Of a stretch of DNA of 64,000 nt, positions 18,301-25,847 are shown in pieces. The stretch is taken from NCBI RefSeq assembly GCF_000473995.1, contig NC_022571.1, positions 2,635,416 through 2,699,415 on the forward strand. Direction: 5' to 3'. Below the pieces are notes generated by a model that saw only the letters and a program-made list of their open reading frames with translations, was not told the DNA's origin and did no database searches. The stretch is from Clostridium saccharobutylicum DSM 13864 (lineage in GTDB: Bacteria; Bacillota; Clostridia; Clostridiales; Clostridiaceae). Each line of letters starts with the position of its first letter. Within the stretch, counting starts at the first letter, position 1. The position numbers were made by a program, and so were the translations under genes.

Positions 18301-18570
18301 ATTATCTTTTTTAAACTCATTTTTTTCAAAATCCATGCAACTACAATGAGTTCCAATTATCTCTTTTGTTACGCTATCAATTTCTATTTTACATGAGTAT
18401 TCACTAAGAAGGCTTTCAGATACTACAGAAGAATTTATATTAATACTATCATTATCTACATCAACATTTAATTCGCTAATTAAATCATTTTTTAAGACAC
18501 GTTCTCCTTTAATTCTAATTGCGTTGGTTAAGCATTTATTAAACCCCTCTAGTAAAATTTGTTTTATCAA
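15316..18570 (-). CDS. SNF2-family helicase with SWIM zinc-binding domain
   Basis: 1084 aa. An N-terminal SWIM finger (C76, C78, C93, H95) is followed by a long regulatory region. Next comes a Swi2/Snf2 motor with GILGDEMGLGKTLQ (Walker A, about 650) and LDEAQNIKNP (Walker B, about 747). Helicase_C has FSQFTSVLKNI, SLKAGGTGLNLTSADIVIHF and DRAHRIGQ. This is the usual clostridial SNF2 helicase layout. It is a double-stranded-DNA translocase that probably remodels DNA- or RNA-polymerase-bound complexes, but the substrate is unknown. No clear ribosome binding site (GTGATTAAT) precedes the ATG. It is intact. Confidence 0.92.
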   Translation of the reverse strand: MIKQILLEGFNKCLTNAIRIKGERVLKNDLISELNVDVDNDSININSSVVSESLLSEYSCKIEIDSVTKEIIGTHCSCMDFEKNEFKKDNYCCKHIAAAFYTFLKKIDDDDELRNKITRSLEVKKNISKLKKDKDDDLLSLLIDDNDKEELKFEVTINKNNWSSKLQAEFKVGLKSISNKMYMIRDVNGFLVSLYNKVPIKYGKSFVLDIKKQRLSYEDRRLIKFINNIKYLAEHDRNFRRYQDKLIDGKLLTIPDIMFKEFLHIIKNKRIYLGDGFFYRILESEIIEGDMPIPFSLVNKKEQIFLEAVNGMPEALTENEDVFLYGTSIYIPSIEQCERLSPYLKIFNATSRISFKKNQEERILKELIPSVQKITNDLTLSKEMRNKVVTGPVSFKFYFDRDKEISLLYKVSYEGHEFNYFEEYNGKVIYRDVEKEREVFGILRSLGFEEINGKLYFLRNDDDAFRFFKYELEKLQRYGEVYYSERFNGIKSITKSDFKGEVRKGKFNYFEFKFEISNISEEETAKILRSFRNNLRYYKLENGEFLDLEDDSMKDALTLLDNLLLQEELNNNLIEVPMNKGAYLEDYLEEKELRYIEGCDEIKELKNRLHNIKGKIFQPPYGLQAKLREYQKDGYNWFRTLDYLGFGGILGDEMGLGKTLQTITMLLSKPGSKTLIVAPTSLIYNWSNEFKKFAPSIKVLICNGVKEEREELIKNYSEYDVILTTYNLLRRDLNHYTMEFDYCILDEAQNIKNPSSLSAKSVKEIKSKVRFALTGTPIENSLMELWSIFDFIMPGYLFTEKKFITRYHRRLEESPEILEELNRLVKPFILRRYKKNVIKELPDKIEKRLLVPLSDEQKIVYETYANYAKDLIEKKVKDDEFNKSKIEILSYITKLRQICLDPSVTMDNYVGGSGKIDALIELLEQSVDEGHKVLVFSQFTSVLKNIGNILREKQFLFSYLDGSVSSLNRMKMVDEFNNGENTVFLVSLKAGGTGLNLTSADIVIHFDPWWNPAVEDQATDRAHRIGQKHIVEVIKLISSGTIEEKIVNLQDSKRELINQILGDDLAVGSFISNLKEDEILDLFN

Positions 18571-18635
18571 TATTAATCACCTACGTTTTTCAATAATAGC
18601 ATTTATTATAGATAATATTTTCTGACTTTAACTAT

Positions 18636-18824
18636 CTATTTATTAACTTCTTTAATGCTTTTAATTAAATCCACACTAATGTATTGAGATTTTGAAACTC
18701 CTTTTCGAAAGTATCTTATCTGTTTATATTTATTTCCTTGAAGTTCCATATCTAGTACATCTATTCTTTCACCTGTGAATATAGTTGGTTCTTGCTTGCC
18801 TTTTAAATAAATATGTAATTCCAT
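18636..18824 (-). CDS. Conserved small hypothetical protein (62 aa)
   Basis: A basic protein without TM segments or Cys: MELHIYLKGKQEPTIFTGE, then RIDVLDMELQGNKYKQIRYF, then the C-terminal VDLIKSIKEVNK. It looks like a compact beta-rich fold. It lies between the ABC-F gene and the SNF2 helicase in the same direction, 65 bp ahead of the helicase, and may be co-transcribed with it. Function not recognised. Confidence 0.65.
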   Translation of the reverse strand: MELHIYLKGKQEPTIFTGERIDVLDMELQGNKYKQIRYFRKGVSKSQYISVDLIKSIKEVNK

Positions 18825-18831
18825 ATATGTT

Positions 18832-18878
18832 TTACAATGAGATTATTGCACTATTTTTATGAATTAATCTCATTGTAA
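18832..18878. repeat. Perfect 14-bp inverted repeat (terminator or regulatory hairpin)
   Basis: TTACAATGAGATTA and TAATCTCATTGTAA are separated by 19 bases, between the ABC-F stop and the 62-aa gene. There is no clear U-run on the minus strand, so it may be a weak terminator or an operator near the 62-aa start. Confidence 0.5.
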
Positions 18879-18919
18879 TTCCTCACTTTCTAACTAAAAT
18901 TCGCATAAGTTTATCTCTA

Positions 18920-20857
18920 TTAACATTTAGCTTTATAAGCTTCTATATTTTCAGCTATCTCATTTAAGTATTCCCATCTCACATATTTTTCATCTAATAA
19001 AGTTTGAACTTCTTCTTTCTCTTTCATAAGTTCATTAAGTTTACCATAGTTTGTTGAATTCTTAGCCATATCAGTTTCAAGAGTTTCAATTTTATTTTCA
19101 AGCTTAGCGATTGTCTCATCAATTGTTTCAAATTCCTTTTGTTCCTTAAATGTGAATTTAGGCTTATTATCTTTTATCTTTTCCTTAGTTACTTTATTTT
19201 TTTCTTCCTTAGTTTTTTCTTGAGATTTTTCATTGCTTACAAAACTAGCTTTTTCTATTTCTTTAGCAATTAAAAAATCGCTATAGTTACCGTTATATTC
19301 TTTTATAAGCCCATTACCTTCATAAGAAAATATCTTATTACAGATTCTATCTAAGAAGTATCTATCATGAGAAACTACAATTACTATTCCAATAAACTTA
19401 TCCAAGAAATCTTCTAGAATCTTTAAAGTTTCAATGTCCAAATCATTAGTAGGCTCATCTAAGATTAAGAAATTAGGCGATTCCATCAACACTCTAAGTA
19501 AATGAAGACGTCGCTTTTCTCCACCAGATAACTTTTCAATTGGAGTATATTGCATATTACTATCAAACAAAAATCTTTCACACATAGTTGATGCAGTTAT
19601 TTTAGTTCCGTCTTCTACTGGAATATATTCTCCACCTTCTCTAACATAATCAATCACTCTAAGTTTTGGCTCCATATTGGTATTATCTTGAGCAAAGCAT
19701 CCAATCTTCACAGTATCTCCAATTTCAATAGTACCACTATCTAAAGATAATTTACCTCTAATTAAATTAACTAATGTTGTTTTTCCAACACCATTTTCTC
19801 CTATTATTCCAACCCTATCATCTCTTAAAAACATATAATTAAAGTCTTTAATTAAAGTTCTATTTCCAAAAGATTTACATATATCATATAACTCTACAGT
19901 TTTCTTACCAAGTCTAGTTCCTACAAATGAAATATCTACATCTTCTTGCCTTTTCACTGTTTCTATACTCTTTAATTCGTCAAATCTTTGAAGTCGAGCT
20001 TTTTGTTTTGTACTCCTAGCTTTAGCTCCACGACGAACCCATTTTAATTCATTCCTAATAAGTGCATTTCTTTTCTCCTCCTGAACAGACTCAGTCTCAA
20101 GTCTTTCAATTTTCTTCTCTAAGAAAGCTGTATAATTTCCAGGATAAGAATAAAGATTACCCCTGTCTAATTCTATTATTCTATTAGTAACTCTATCAAG
20201 AAAATATCTATCATGAGTTATCATCAAAAGAGCACCTTTTCTAGCATTTAAAAATTCCTCTAGCCATTCTATTGAATCAGAATCTAAATGATTAGTAGGC
20301 TCATCTAAAATAAGAAGATCACATGGAGTAATAAGAGCTCCTGCTAATGCAATTCTTTTCTTTTGCCCACCAGATAAATTTCCTACTTTTTCAGTATAAT
20401 TTTTTATACCAAGCTTATTAAGAATTGTTTTAGCATCACTTTCTAAATCCCAAAGATTCAATGAATCGATTTGTTCTTGAACCTTGATTAATTTATTATT
20501 TAAAGAATCAAACTCTTCAGGACTTGAAGAATTAATTTTATCTAATAGCTCTTCGTATTCTTTAAGGAGCTTCATTTCTCTAGTATCACCTTTAAAAACT
20601 TGTTCTAAAACTGTTGCATTTGTGTCAAAAGGTGGATCTTGTTCTAGAAATTCTATTCTAATATTTTTACCTTTAGTTATTGTGCCTTCAAAAAATTCTT
20701 CTTTACCACCAACAATTTTTAAAAAGGTAGATTTACCCGCACCATTTAGTCCTATTAAACCTATTTTATCTCCATCATTAATACCGAGTGAAACATCATT
20801 TAATAAAACTTTCTCACTATAGGTTTTTCTTATATTTTCTAAAGTAATTATATTCAT
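18920..20857 (-). CDS. ABC-F family ATPase (Uup/EttA-like)
   Basis: 645 aa with two fused ABC ATPase domains and no TM segments. Domain 1: GLNGAGKS (about 36-43), LSGGQKKRIALA and DEPTNHLD. Linker: a charged helical stretch with KARSTKQKARLQR. Domain 2: GENGVGKTT (about 354), LSGGEKRRLHL and DEPTNDLD. A C-terminal Lys/Glu coiled coil (about 560-640) is typical of Uup-type proteins. ABC-F proteins act on the ribosome (translation restart, quality control or antibiotic protection). No resistance subtype can be assigned. GAAGGAG precedes the ATG at a normal distance. Confidence 0.92.
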   Translation of the reverse strand: MNIITLENIRKTYSEKVLLNDVSLGINDGDKIGLIGLNGAGKSTFLKIVGGKEEFFEGTITKGKNIRIEFLEQDPPFDTNATVLEQVFKGDTREMKLLKEYEELLDKINSSSPEEFDSLNNKLIKVQEQIDSLNLWDLESDAKTILNKLGIKNYTEKVGNLSGGQKKRIALAGALITPCDLLILDEPTNHLDSDSIEWLEEFLNARKGALLMITHDRYFLDRVTNRIIELDRGNLYSYPGNYTAFLEKKIERLETESVQEEKRNALIRNELKWVRRGAKARSTKQKARLQRFDELKSIETVKRQEDVDISFVGTRLGKKTVELYDICKSFGNRTLIKDFNYMFLRDDRVGIIGENGVGKTTLVNLIRGKLSLDSGTIEIGDTVKIGCFAQDNTNMEPKLRVIDYVREGGEYIPVEDGTKITASTMCERFLFDSNMQYTPIEKLSGGEKRRLHLLRVLMESPNFLILDEPTNDLDIETLKILEDFLDKFIGIVIVVSHDRYFLDRICNKIFSYEGNGLIKEYNGNYSDFLIAKEIEKASFVSNEKSQEKTKEEKNKVTKEKIKDNKPKFTFKEQKEFETIDETIAKLENKIETLETDMAKNSTNYGKLNELMKEKEEVQTLLDEKYVRWEYLNEIAENIEAYKAKC

Positions 20858-21194
20858 TAGTTTTAAACTCCTTCTTAATAGTGTATATTAATTTATTTTA
20901 ACACAGTTACTGCAATAATCCAAAATTTAACCTTTTTATTTTAATGTATCATTGTACTTGTTTTGTATTTTTTATATTATTAGTTTATTTTTGTTTTTTA
21001 TCACTAGACTCTGAATTAAGTTTTTTTCATACTTTACTTTACATAATAATTATTATATTGATTAAAATTAAAATGTAAACTACTGCATATTCTTTGGTTG
21101 TAATTACTATGTATATGATTTTATATATTATGTACCATACAATAAATAAAATCATATAAATTAAATTTAAATTTCTTTTAAAGTATACTTAATA
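20858..21194. other. Intergenic region with a 31-bp dispersed repeat (21028-21058)
   Basis: The 31 bases at 21028-21058, from CATACTTTACTTTACATAAT to ATTATTATAT, recur exactly at 34730-34760 in the same orientation. Both are followed about 50-130 bp later by related AAAGAAATTT / AAATTTCTTT and AGTATAC/AGCATAC sequences. The rest is AT-rich, with no gene seen. Confidence 0.55.
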
Positions 21195-21197
21195 TAA

Positions 21198-21232
21198 AAA
21201 AAGAGATAAGATACTTTCTTACATCTTACCCC
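21198..21232 (-). terminator. Terminator of the TPR membrane protein gene
   Basis: On the minus strand GGTAAGAT and ATCTTATC (one G-T pair) enclose GTAAGAAAGT and are followed by TCTTTTTTTAT. It lies 10 bp past the stop. Confidence 0.75.
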
Positions 21233-21241
21233 GTCTATAGA

Positions 21242-22042
21242 TTACTTTATTCCACTAATTAAATCTTCTATCTCTTTGTAATTTTTATCTTCTTCGTATA
21301 CTTTTAATAATATTGCTTTTGCTTTATCATAATCATTAAGTTTTAAATACGTCATACCTAAAAAATAATTAAATTCAATTAAATGCTCATTAATTTGTTT
21401 GTTATTGTCTTTTACCTCATTAAAAACTTTAAGAGCTTGTTTATATTCTCCCTTCAAATAATATGCTTTTCCAAGAAGAATATCTCTTATAGTTCGCATA
21501 GGATCTTGTTCTTCATATTTAACTAATTTTAAATGCTTAATAGAATTTGAATATTCATTCATATTAAAATAACATGCAGCAATAAGATAATTATATTTAC
21601 TATTTTTAACTTCAAGAACTCCACTATTTAATAAATTTTCTATTGTTTTTTTAAAATTGCTTTCTTTATAAAATATAGATGAAAGTAAAACATAAGATAC
21701 TTTGTTGTTTGGGTTGGATTTTATTGAGTCATAAAGTTCTTCTTTTGCTTTAATCATATCATTTTTTTCCATATATTCTAAGGCAAGATTATAATGTGTT
21801 GCTGATACATTCTTAGAACAATTTTTATATAATATAAATATTATAACTGATATTAAAATAAGAAAAATTCCGCCATATAAATTTTTAGAACAAAGTATTA
21901 TACCCGATATTAACATCCAAATTACCCAGCTGCCTTCCATATCTTGATACTTAGCACATTGAGACAAATCCATTTCATAAACTGTAATATTTCTTTTTAT
22001 AGGTTTGTTTGTCTCTTTTTTATCTCTTTTTTCTTCCATCAT
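21242..22042 (-). CDS. TPR-repeat membrane protein
   Basis: 266 aa. A cytosolic basic N-terminus, two close TM helices (about 40-75, WVIWMLISGIILCSKNLYGG and IFLILISVIIFILY), then four to five TPR units: ALEYMEKNDMIKAKEELYDS, VLLSSIFYKESNFKKTIENL, AACYFNMNEYSNSIKHLK, LGKAYYLKGEYKQALKVFNE and LGMTYLKLNDYDKAKAIL. Probably a membrane-anchored protein-interaction scaffold; the partner is unknown. GGGAG precedes a double ATG. It is a monocistronic unit with its own terminator. Confidence 0.8.
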   Translation of the reverse strand: MMEEKRDKKETNKPIKRNITVYEMDLSQCAKYQDMEGSWVIWMLISGIILCSKNLYGGIFLILISVIIFILYKNCSKNVSATHYNLALEYMEKNDMIKAKEELYDSIKSNPNNKVSYVLLSSIFYKESNFKKTIENLLNSGVLEVKNSKYNYLIAACYFNMNEYSNSIKHLKLVKYEEQDPMRTIRDILLGKAYYLKGEYKQALKVFNEVKDNNKQINEHLIEFNYFLGMTYLKLNDYDKAKAILLKVYEEDKNYKEIEDLISGIK

Positions 22043-22110
22043 CTAATATTCTCCCATCTTATATATTACTTTTAAATTTTATCGATGATAAATGTTTAAA
22101 ATATTACTTA

Positions 22111-22695
22111 TTATTTGTTATGCAATAAAAGTTTATCTTTTATATAGTCAGATTTTAGAATAGAATAATATTTACAGTCTACTAAATTTCCTTCTTTATC
22201 CTTTATTACATTTCTCAATGTACCTTCATAAATAAACTTACATTTTTTCATCACTCTTCCTGATGCTAAATTTCCCAAGTGACGTCGAGCTGAAATTCTC
22301 TCAAATCCTATTTCACAAAATGCAAAGTCAATAACTCTAATTAATGCTTCATACATTATTCCTTTATTCCAAAATTCTTTTCCTAAACAATATCCCACTT
22401 CACAATTCCCATTATAATTATCTACACTAAATAAACAGATACTTCCCATAATTTTTTTATTCTTCTTATCTTGTATGACCCAATTATAGAATTCCTTCTC
22501 ATTATAAGATTTAACCCAAAGAGCTACTGCCAAACTAGTTCTATTTATATCTTTGTGCTCTTTCCAAGTTAAATATCGAGTAACTTCCTCATCACATGCC
22601 CAATTATAATACATATCTTCAATATCGTTTACCGTAAAAGGTCTCAATATCAGTCTTGCAGTCTCTAAAATGCATGTCCCTTTATGATTTAGCAT
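22111..22695 (-). CDS. GNAT-family N-acetyltransferase (RimJ/RimL type)
   Basis: 194 aa. The start ETARLILRPFTVNDIEDMYY is the hallmark of RimJ/RimL-type GNATs. The acetyl-CoA site follows (CEVGYCLGKEFWNKGIMYEA), then FERISARRHLGNLASGRVMK and the terminal YSILKSDY. Such enzymes acetylate ribosomal N-termini, amino acids or other small amines. No substrate can be named. GGGAGGACTATA precedes ATG 22695 (MLNHKG), so the longer open frame to 22779 is rejected. Not obviously in an operon. Confidence 0.85.
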   Translation of the reverse strand: MLNHKGTCILETARLILRPFTVNDIEDMYYNWACDEEVTRYLTWKEHKDINRTSLAVALWVKSYNEKEFYNWVIQDKKNKKIMGSICLFSVDNYNGNCEVGYCLGKEFWNKGIMYEALIRVIDFAFCEIGFERISARRHLGNLASGRVMKKCKFIYEGTLRNVIKDKEGNLVDCKYYSILKSDYIKDKLLLHNK

Positions 22696-23040
22696 TATAG
22701 TCCTCCCAATATATCTTATATTTAAGTTATTTATATCCTTAGCATAAAAAACTATATTTTCATTCTTACAAAAATACAATTATAGTAATTATATCATATG
22801 ACACTATAAATTTATAATTTTCTCAAATGAAATTATTTTTTATTAGATATTTACTTTGCTTTTACTTAAAAATATATATTTTGACAAACATTCCATACAT
22901 CATTTAAATTTTTTTGTTTTCATATATACAATTTTAGAGTATAATAATCTGTGAAGAGAAATTAATATGTAAAGTATTACTAATTAATTTCCCAATATAT
23001 TATAGTTATAATAAATATACAAGTATACGGAGGTCGTACA
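22696..23040 (+). promoter_or_regulatory. Upstream region of fba with -10-like TATAAT
   Basis: GAGTATAATAATC at about 22938-22950 is a good -10 box with TTTTCA 17 bases upstream. ACGGAGGTCGT precedes the fba ATG. The leader is about 90 bases; I see no recognisable riboswitch in it. Confidence 0.4.
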
Positions 23041-23907
23041 ATGTTAACATCAGCTAAAGAAATGTTAAACAAAGCAAGAGCAGGAAAATACGCAGTAGGT
23101 CAATTCAACATTAACAACTTAGAATGGACTAAAGCTGTATTATTAACTGCACAAGAAAATAATTCACCAGTTATCTTAGGAGTATCTGAAGGTGCTGGAA
23201 AATACATGACTGGATATAAGACTGTAAGTGCTATGGTTAAAGCAATGATTGAAGAATTAAACATCACTGTTCCAGTTGCTTTACACTTAGATCACGGTAG
23301 TTATGAAGGAGCTAAAGCTTGTATAGAAGCAGGATTCTCATCAATCATGTTTGATGGATCTCACTATCCAATAGCTGAAAATATAGAAAAAACTAAAGAA
23401 TTAGTTGCTGTTGCTAATGCAAAAGGACTTTCTTTAGAAGCAGAAGTTGGTTCAATCGGTGGAGAAGAAGATGGAGTTGTAGGAAAAGGTGAAGTTGCTG
23501 ACCCAAATGAATGTAAGCAAATCGCTGATTTAGGAGTTACTATGTTAGCTGCTGGAATCGGAAACATACACGGAAAATATCCTGCTAACTGGTCTGGATT
23601 AGATTTTGATGCATTAGCTAAAATCGAAGAAGCAGTTGGAACTACTATGCCTTTAGTATTACATGGTGGTACTGGAATTCCTGAAGATATGATAAAGAAA
23701 GCTATCTCATTAGGAGTTGCTAAAATCAACGTTAACACTGAATGTCAATTATCATTCCAAGAAGCTACAAGAAAATATATTGAAGCTGGAAAAGATTTAG
23801 AAGGAAAAGGATTTGACCCAAGAAAATTATTAAATCCTGGATTCGAAGCAATTAAGGCTACAGTTAAAGAAAAAATGGAATTATTCGGTTCTGTTAACAG
23901 AGCTTAA
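23041..23907 (+). CDS. fba: Class II fructose-bisphosphate aldolase
   Basis: 288 aa, normal length for the class II (zinc) enzyme that interconverts fructose-1,6-bisphosphate with DHAP and glyceraldehyde-3-phosphate. Visible: VGQFNINNLEWTKAV, zinc site HLDHGSYEGAKACIE, EAEVGSIGGEEDG, and the phosphate-binding VLHGGTGIPEDMIKKAI and GVAKINVNTECQ. GGAGGTCGTACA sits before the ATG. Codons are strongly biased (GGA, AAA, TTA, CCA and similar), as in highly expressed clostridial genes. It is a single-gene unit closed by a strong terminator. Confidence 0.97.
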   Translation: MLTSAKEMLNKARAGKYAVGQFNINNLEWTKAVLLTAQENNSPVILGVSEGAGKYMTGYKTVSAMVKAMIEELNITVPVALHLDHGSYEGAKACIEAGFSSIMFDGSHYPIAENIEKTKELVAVANAKGLSLEAEVGSIGGEEDGVVGKGEVADPNECKQIADLGVTMLAAGIGNIHGKYPANWSGLDFDALAKIEEAVGTTMPLVLHGGTGIPEDMIKKAISLGVAKINVNTECQLSFQEATRKYIEAGKDLEGKGFDPRKLLNPGFEAIKATVKEKMELFGSVNRA

Positions 23908-23920
23908 TTATCCAAAAATT

Positions 23921-23955
23921 AAGAACTGTCTCAAATTGGGACAGTTCTTTTTTCA
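23921..23955 (+). terminator. Strong terminator of fba
   Basis: AAGAACTGTC and GACAGTTCTT form a 10-bp perfect stem, with additional loop-closing pairs, followed by TTTTTT. It begins 14 bp past the stop. Confidence 0.9.
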
Positions 23956-24021
23956 CATTCATTCAATTAATAATAAATAAAACTTAAGATATAACTAATA
24001 ATTAATTTTCATATAAATATA

Positions 24022-24324
24022 TTACTTTATCTTAGAATTGATTCCATTATAAAGATAAAGTAAATAATCCACATTAAAATTGTTATCTAACAGTTTATCA
24101 ATTCTTGCTTTGGCTCTTTCTATTGTCTCTCTTGCTTCCCTAAAATCTTTATCTTTTATACAATTGCTAGTATACGTTAAAAAATAGTCTATTTTTAAAA
24201 CATCTTCCGCCAAATCTTCTCTATCTTTATTTACTAATTCAACTAGCAATGAGTAAATCTTAGGCGAAGTTGTATTTTTAGTATCTTTTAATATATCTGT
24301 ATTTCTACTAGTTTTCTTTGCCAT
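24022..24324 (-). CDS. Conserved hypothetical protein (100 aa), helical
   Basis: Soluble, charged and helical: MAKKTSRNTDILKDTKNT, then YSLLVELVNKDREDLAEDVL, then REARETIERAKARIDKLL and a C-terminal YLLYLYNGINSKIK. No Cys and no TM. GAGGTGC precedes the ATG. It lies alone between fba and bioY. The alpha-hairpin-like periodicity suggests a small helical-bundle regulator or adaptor, but I do not recognise the family. Confidence 0.65.
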   Translation of the reverse strand: MAKKTSRNTDILKDTKNTTSPKIYSLLVELVNKDREDLAEDVLKIDYFLTYTSNCIKDKDFREARETIERAKARIDKLLDNNFNVDYLLYLYNGINSKIK

Positions 24325-24400
24325 AATTAATGCACCTCATTTCCATAAAATTATATCATTGTAATGTATACTTTTCCAGATTAAATATAACAACTTCGAA

Positions 24401-24431
24401 TTGTTAACCTTGTTCATTAATTAGTTGACAT
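24401..24431 (+). promoter_or_regulatory. BirA-like biotin operator
   Basis: TTGTTAAC (24401-24408), 15 bases, then GTTGACAT (24424-24431) matches the two-fold Firmicute BirA operator pattern TTGTTAAC-N14/15-GTTAACAA at six of eight bases in the right half. The right half overlaps the -35 box of bioY, so biotin-dependent repression by BirA is expected. Confidence 0.6.
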
Positions 24432-24453
24432 TTAATTTATAGAAATGTATACT
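24425..24453 (+). promoter_or_regulatory. Promoter of bioY
   Basis: TTGACA (24425-24430), a 17-base spacer and TATACT (24448-24453) form a near-consensus housekeeping promoter. Leader of about 75 bases to the bioY start. Confidence 0.75.
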
Positions 24454-24533
24454 AAATATTAGAATTAATCAAATTAATATAAATAATACTTTAACTAATT
24501 CTATTTAAAATATATTAAAGGAGGAATAAATAA

Positions 24534-25088
24534 ATGAAATTTAATTTATCAACAAGAGAAATAACACTAATTGGAATGTGTGCTGCTTTAATGGCTATTT
24601 TTTCTCAGCTTTCATTACCGCTGCCTTTTACTACAGTACCAGTAACTTTGCAAATTTTCGCAGTGGTAATCATATCAGTTATAGCAGGTGCCAAAATAGG
24701 AACACTTTCACTTATAATTTTTGAACTTCTTGGTGCTATTGGTTTACCTGTTTTTGCAAATTTGAAAGGTGGATTTGGTGTAATAGTTGGACCGACAGGT
24801 GGTTATCTTATAGGATATATTATTATGGCATTTTTAATAGGATATGCGTCATATAAAGAGAATAAAATTTTATTATTTATAGCATCATACTTTGGTGTAT
24901 CAATTGATTTTTTCATCGGAGCACTTCAACTTAAAATGGTAACAGGTATGAATATACAAGCATCACTTGCTGCTGGTGTTTATCCATTTATAATTAAAGA
25001 TTTCATTGCAACTGCAGTTGCAATTATAATAGGATTTAAAGTAAAAAAAAGTGTTCAAAATATAGTGAAGAAAAATGTTATTGCTTAG
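24534..25088 (+). CDS. bioY: Biotin transporter substrate-binding subunit BioY
   Basis: 184 aa, six predicted TM helices. The family pattern is clear: STREITLIGMCAALMAIFSQ, LPLPFTTVPVTLQIFAV, FELLGAIGLPVFANLKGGFG and GPTGGYLIGYIIMAFLIGY. BioY is the S component of ECF transporters and takes up biotin; no ECF ATPase genes are adjacent, so it may use shared modules elsewhere. AAAGGAGGAATAAATAA precedes the ATG. Its 3' end overlaps the next gene by 14 bp. Regulation by BirA is supported by the operator upstream. Confidence 0.95.
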   Translation: MKFNLSTREITLIGMCAALMAIFSQLSLPLPFTTVPVTLQIFAVVIISVIAGAKIGTLSLIIFELLGAIGLPVFANLKGGFGVIVGPTGGYLIGYIIMAFLIGYASYKENKILLFIASYFGVSIDFFIGALQLKMVTGMNIQASLAAGVYPFIIKDFIATAVAIIIGFKVKKSVQNIVKKNVIA

Positions 25089-25488
25089 ACCACATCATAT
25101 AAATTGTTTATTTTTTTATAAAGGGTTAGGCTATAGTAAAGAATTTATAAAAGGAATGAATGAAATTCCAATTTTACTTAAAAAAGATCCAAATACTACA
25201 CTTAAACTTGTCACAGGATGTGATAATGTATGTTTTTATTGTCCTAATAAACAATTAAATAATATTTGCATAACAAAAGAGAAAGTAGATAATTTAGATT
25301 ATAATACCTTAAAAATATACAATCTTAAACTGAATAAAGAATATAAATTCAGGGGAATTATAGATAATATTTATAAAAACTTTAATAAAAATAATTTTCA
25401 TGCAATATGCAGCACTTGTAATTGGTACAAGCAAGGTATTTGCAGTGATAATGCCATTATAGATCAATTAAAAAATTGGAATTTATGA
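25075..25488 (+). CDS. DUF1284 Cys-rich protein
   Basis: 137 aa beginning LLRPHHINCLFFYKGLGYS, the signature of DUF1284, with Cys at CDNVCFYCPNK, NNIC and CSTCNWYKQGIC. The pattern suits an iron-sulfur cluster or zinc. It starts inside the last codons of bioY (14-bp overlap) and is translationally coupled, so it shares the biotin-controlled promoter. Function unknown; an Fe-S role near biotin metabolism (biotin synthase uses Fe-S clusters) is speculation. Confidence 0.8.
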   Translation: MLLLRPHHINCLFFYKGLGYSKEFIKGMNEIPILLKKDPNTTLKLVTGCDNVCFYCPNKQLNNICITKEKVDNLDYNTLKIYNLKLNKEYKFRGIIDNIYKNFNKNNFHAICSTCNWYKQGICSDNAIIDQLKNWNL

Positions 25489-25663
25489 TTTTAGTACGAT
25501 ATTTAAATTTCACATATAGATATCAAAATCAAGATTTAAACTTATGTAGTAACTAACCGAAATAGATATATACTCAAAGCATGAGTGTTATTTATAAATT
25601 GTTTATCTATATAATATGGTGACTTTACCGAAATCAAATACATTTTTGTTCCACAGGACTATT

Positions 25664-25780
25664 AAAATTAGTTTGAAATTTCTAAATGAGAGATTGCCCC
25701 ATTCCTACATGTTCCTTAAACAAGTTAAAGACACGCAAGAATGGAACAATCTCTAATTAACAAACTTCACAACTAATTTT
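25664..25780. repeat. Long imperfect palindrome (117 bp), possible degenerate mobile element
   Basis: Left arm: AAAATTAG...GAGAGATTG..CCATTC. Right arm: the inverted form GAATGG..CAATCTC...CTAATTTT. The two arms match over about 45 bases with gaps around a TACATGTTCCTTAAACAAG centre. It fills most of the 360-bp gap between DUF1284 and the next gene and encodes nothing obvious. Confidence 0.5.
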
Positions 25781-25847
25781 CAAATGCCTTATTAAGGTAA
25801 TATCAACACACGTTTTGATGTAGATCCTAAAAATTAATGAATAATGT

